The notes beneath the pieces were generated by a model. The model was not told where the DNA came from. It was given only the letters and a program-made list of their open reading frames with translations, and searched no databases. Positions 63,605 through 64,000 of a stretch of DNA of 64,000 nucleotides are shown here, piece by piece. This DNA is from Cymodocea nodosa. Lineage: Eukaryota; Streptophyta; Magnoliopsida; Alismatales; Cymodoceaceae. The stretch is from the NCBI GenBank assembly GCA_036874045.1, contig JAZBRI010000003.1, forward strand, positions 6,522,501 to 6,586,500. Direction: 5' to 3'. Position numbers and translations under genes: made by a program. The first letter of the stretch is position 1. Every line of letters starts with the position of its first letter.

Positions 63605-64000
63605 TGTCGATTAATCTCTACTTTTCACTATAGAACTTAGAGGAAGCAAAGATTTTCAATCTAGGATTTTACGAAGGTAGAAACACAAAAGGTTGTTAGT
63701 AAACATTTATAACTCTTCAAGTTTATAAATGAATAAACAAATTCAATTATTGAAATCATAAATATAAGATCTTTTTTTCATAAATAACTCGAAAGCTTAC
63801 AATAACTGTACAAGTTTTACAATCTAACAAAGTAGAAGACTTAGCGTAACTGTTCGTGTAAAGAAAATAAATACTAGCTAAGTAAAAAAAAAAGGACAAT
63901 GAGAAACTCGAAGACTTATGATAACTATTCGAGTTTTATGAGCAATGAAGCACATAACTATACGACAAACTAGAATAGTTACTATGATATTTTAAGTTTA
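63605..64000 (-). other. Leader or 5' LTR edge of the same element
   Basis: Gene-free. The words AACTCGAAGACTTATGATAACT and ACTCGAAAGCTTACAATAACTG resemble those in the 3' LTR, so the 5' LTR may begin here and run beyond the window. No clear primer-binding site was found between 63605 and 63700. Confidence 0.35.

Overview
The window is nuclear DNA of a flowering plant, most likely a eudicot. It is very AT-rich and is mostly old, nested transposable elements. Only one cellular gene can be supported: a four-exon gene for 60S ribosomal protein L23 (uL14) at 22057-24626 (+), 140 codons with all junctions GT/AG. Its promoter has a telo-box and a TATA box. Its 1.9 kb second intron holds a tandem array with about 357 bp period whose units fold like H/ACA snoRNAs. 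This is an inference from base pairing seen by eye.

Left arm (1-17.6 kb). The first 2.6 kb holds an inverted LTR piece, a fragment of a copia-type element with an unusual ORF, and the remains of a 5' LTR. Then comes a decayed Ty3/gypsy element on the + strand (gypsy-1): tRNA-Asp-like primer site, degenerate zinc knuckle, protease, RT, RNase H, integrase, 2.6-9.6 kb. A 2.3 kb solo LTR splits its pol gene with a 5 bp target duplication. Next are a Glu-rich ORF ending in a basic nuclear-localisation-like tail, a polypurine tract, and a different, GC-richer LTR whose TATA box lies between the arms of a perfect 9 bp inverted repeat. That LTR is interrupted by another LTR of the TGTTTAG family, which in turn carries a 334 bp poly-A-tailed insertion with a 19 bp target duplication.

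Middle (17.6-31.5 kb). Two decayed PIF/Harbinger transposons flank the ribosomal protein gene: a transposase relic at 18.2-19.6 kb, and a SANT/Myb-like ORF plus transposase at 27.8-30.5 kb.

Right arm (31.5-64 kb). A minus-strand gypsy element (gypsy-2, 32.8-40.4 kb) lacks the protease and has lost RT and integrase catalytic residues. Its pol is split by a solo LTR of another family (TGTTAA...TTAACA) that is itself split by a TGTTTAG-family solo LTR. From 41.7 to 50.6 kb lies a stack of solo LTRs: a copia-type LTR, then plus-in-plus and minus-in-minus pairs of TGTTTAG LTRs, the four TGTTTAG ones with exact 5 bp duplications. A copia relic (gag and RNase H tail, minus strand) spans 52.2-55 kb, a third Harbinger ORF1 relic lies at 58.2-59.2 kb, and 59.4-63.6 kb holds a minus-strand LTR element whose only visible gene resembles the 'putative plant transposon protein' family instead of gag-pol.

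All mobile-element genes are broken by stops or frameshifts. The most interesting signals are the intronic snoRNA-like array, the hairpin and G-box architecture of the TGTTTAG LTRs, the TATA box inside a palindrome, the LTR element carrying a non-pol ORF, and two gypsy elements whose Gag is reduced to a zinc knuckle beside the primer site.
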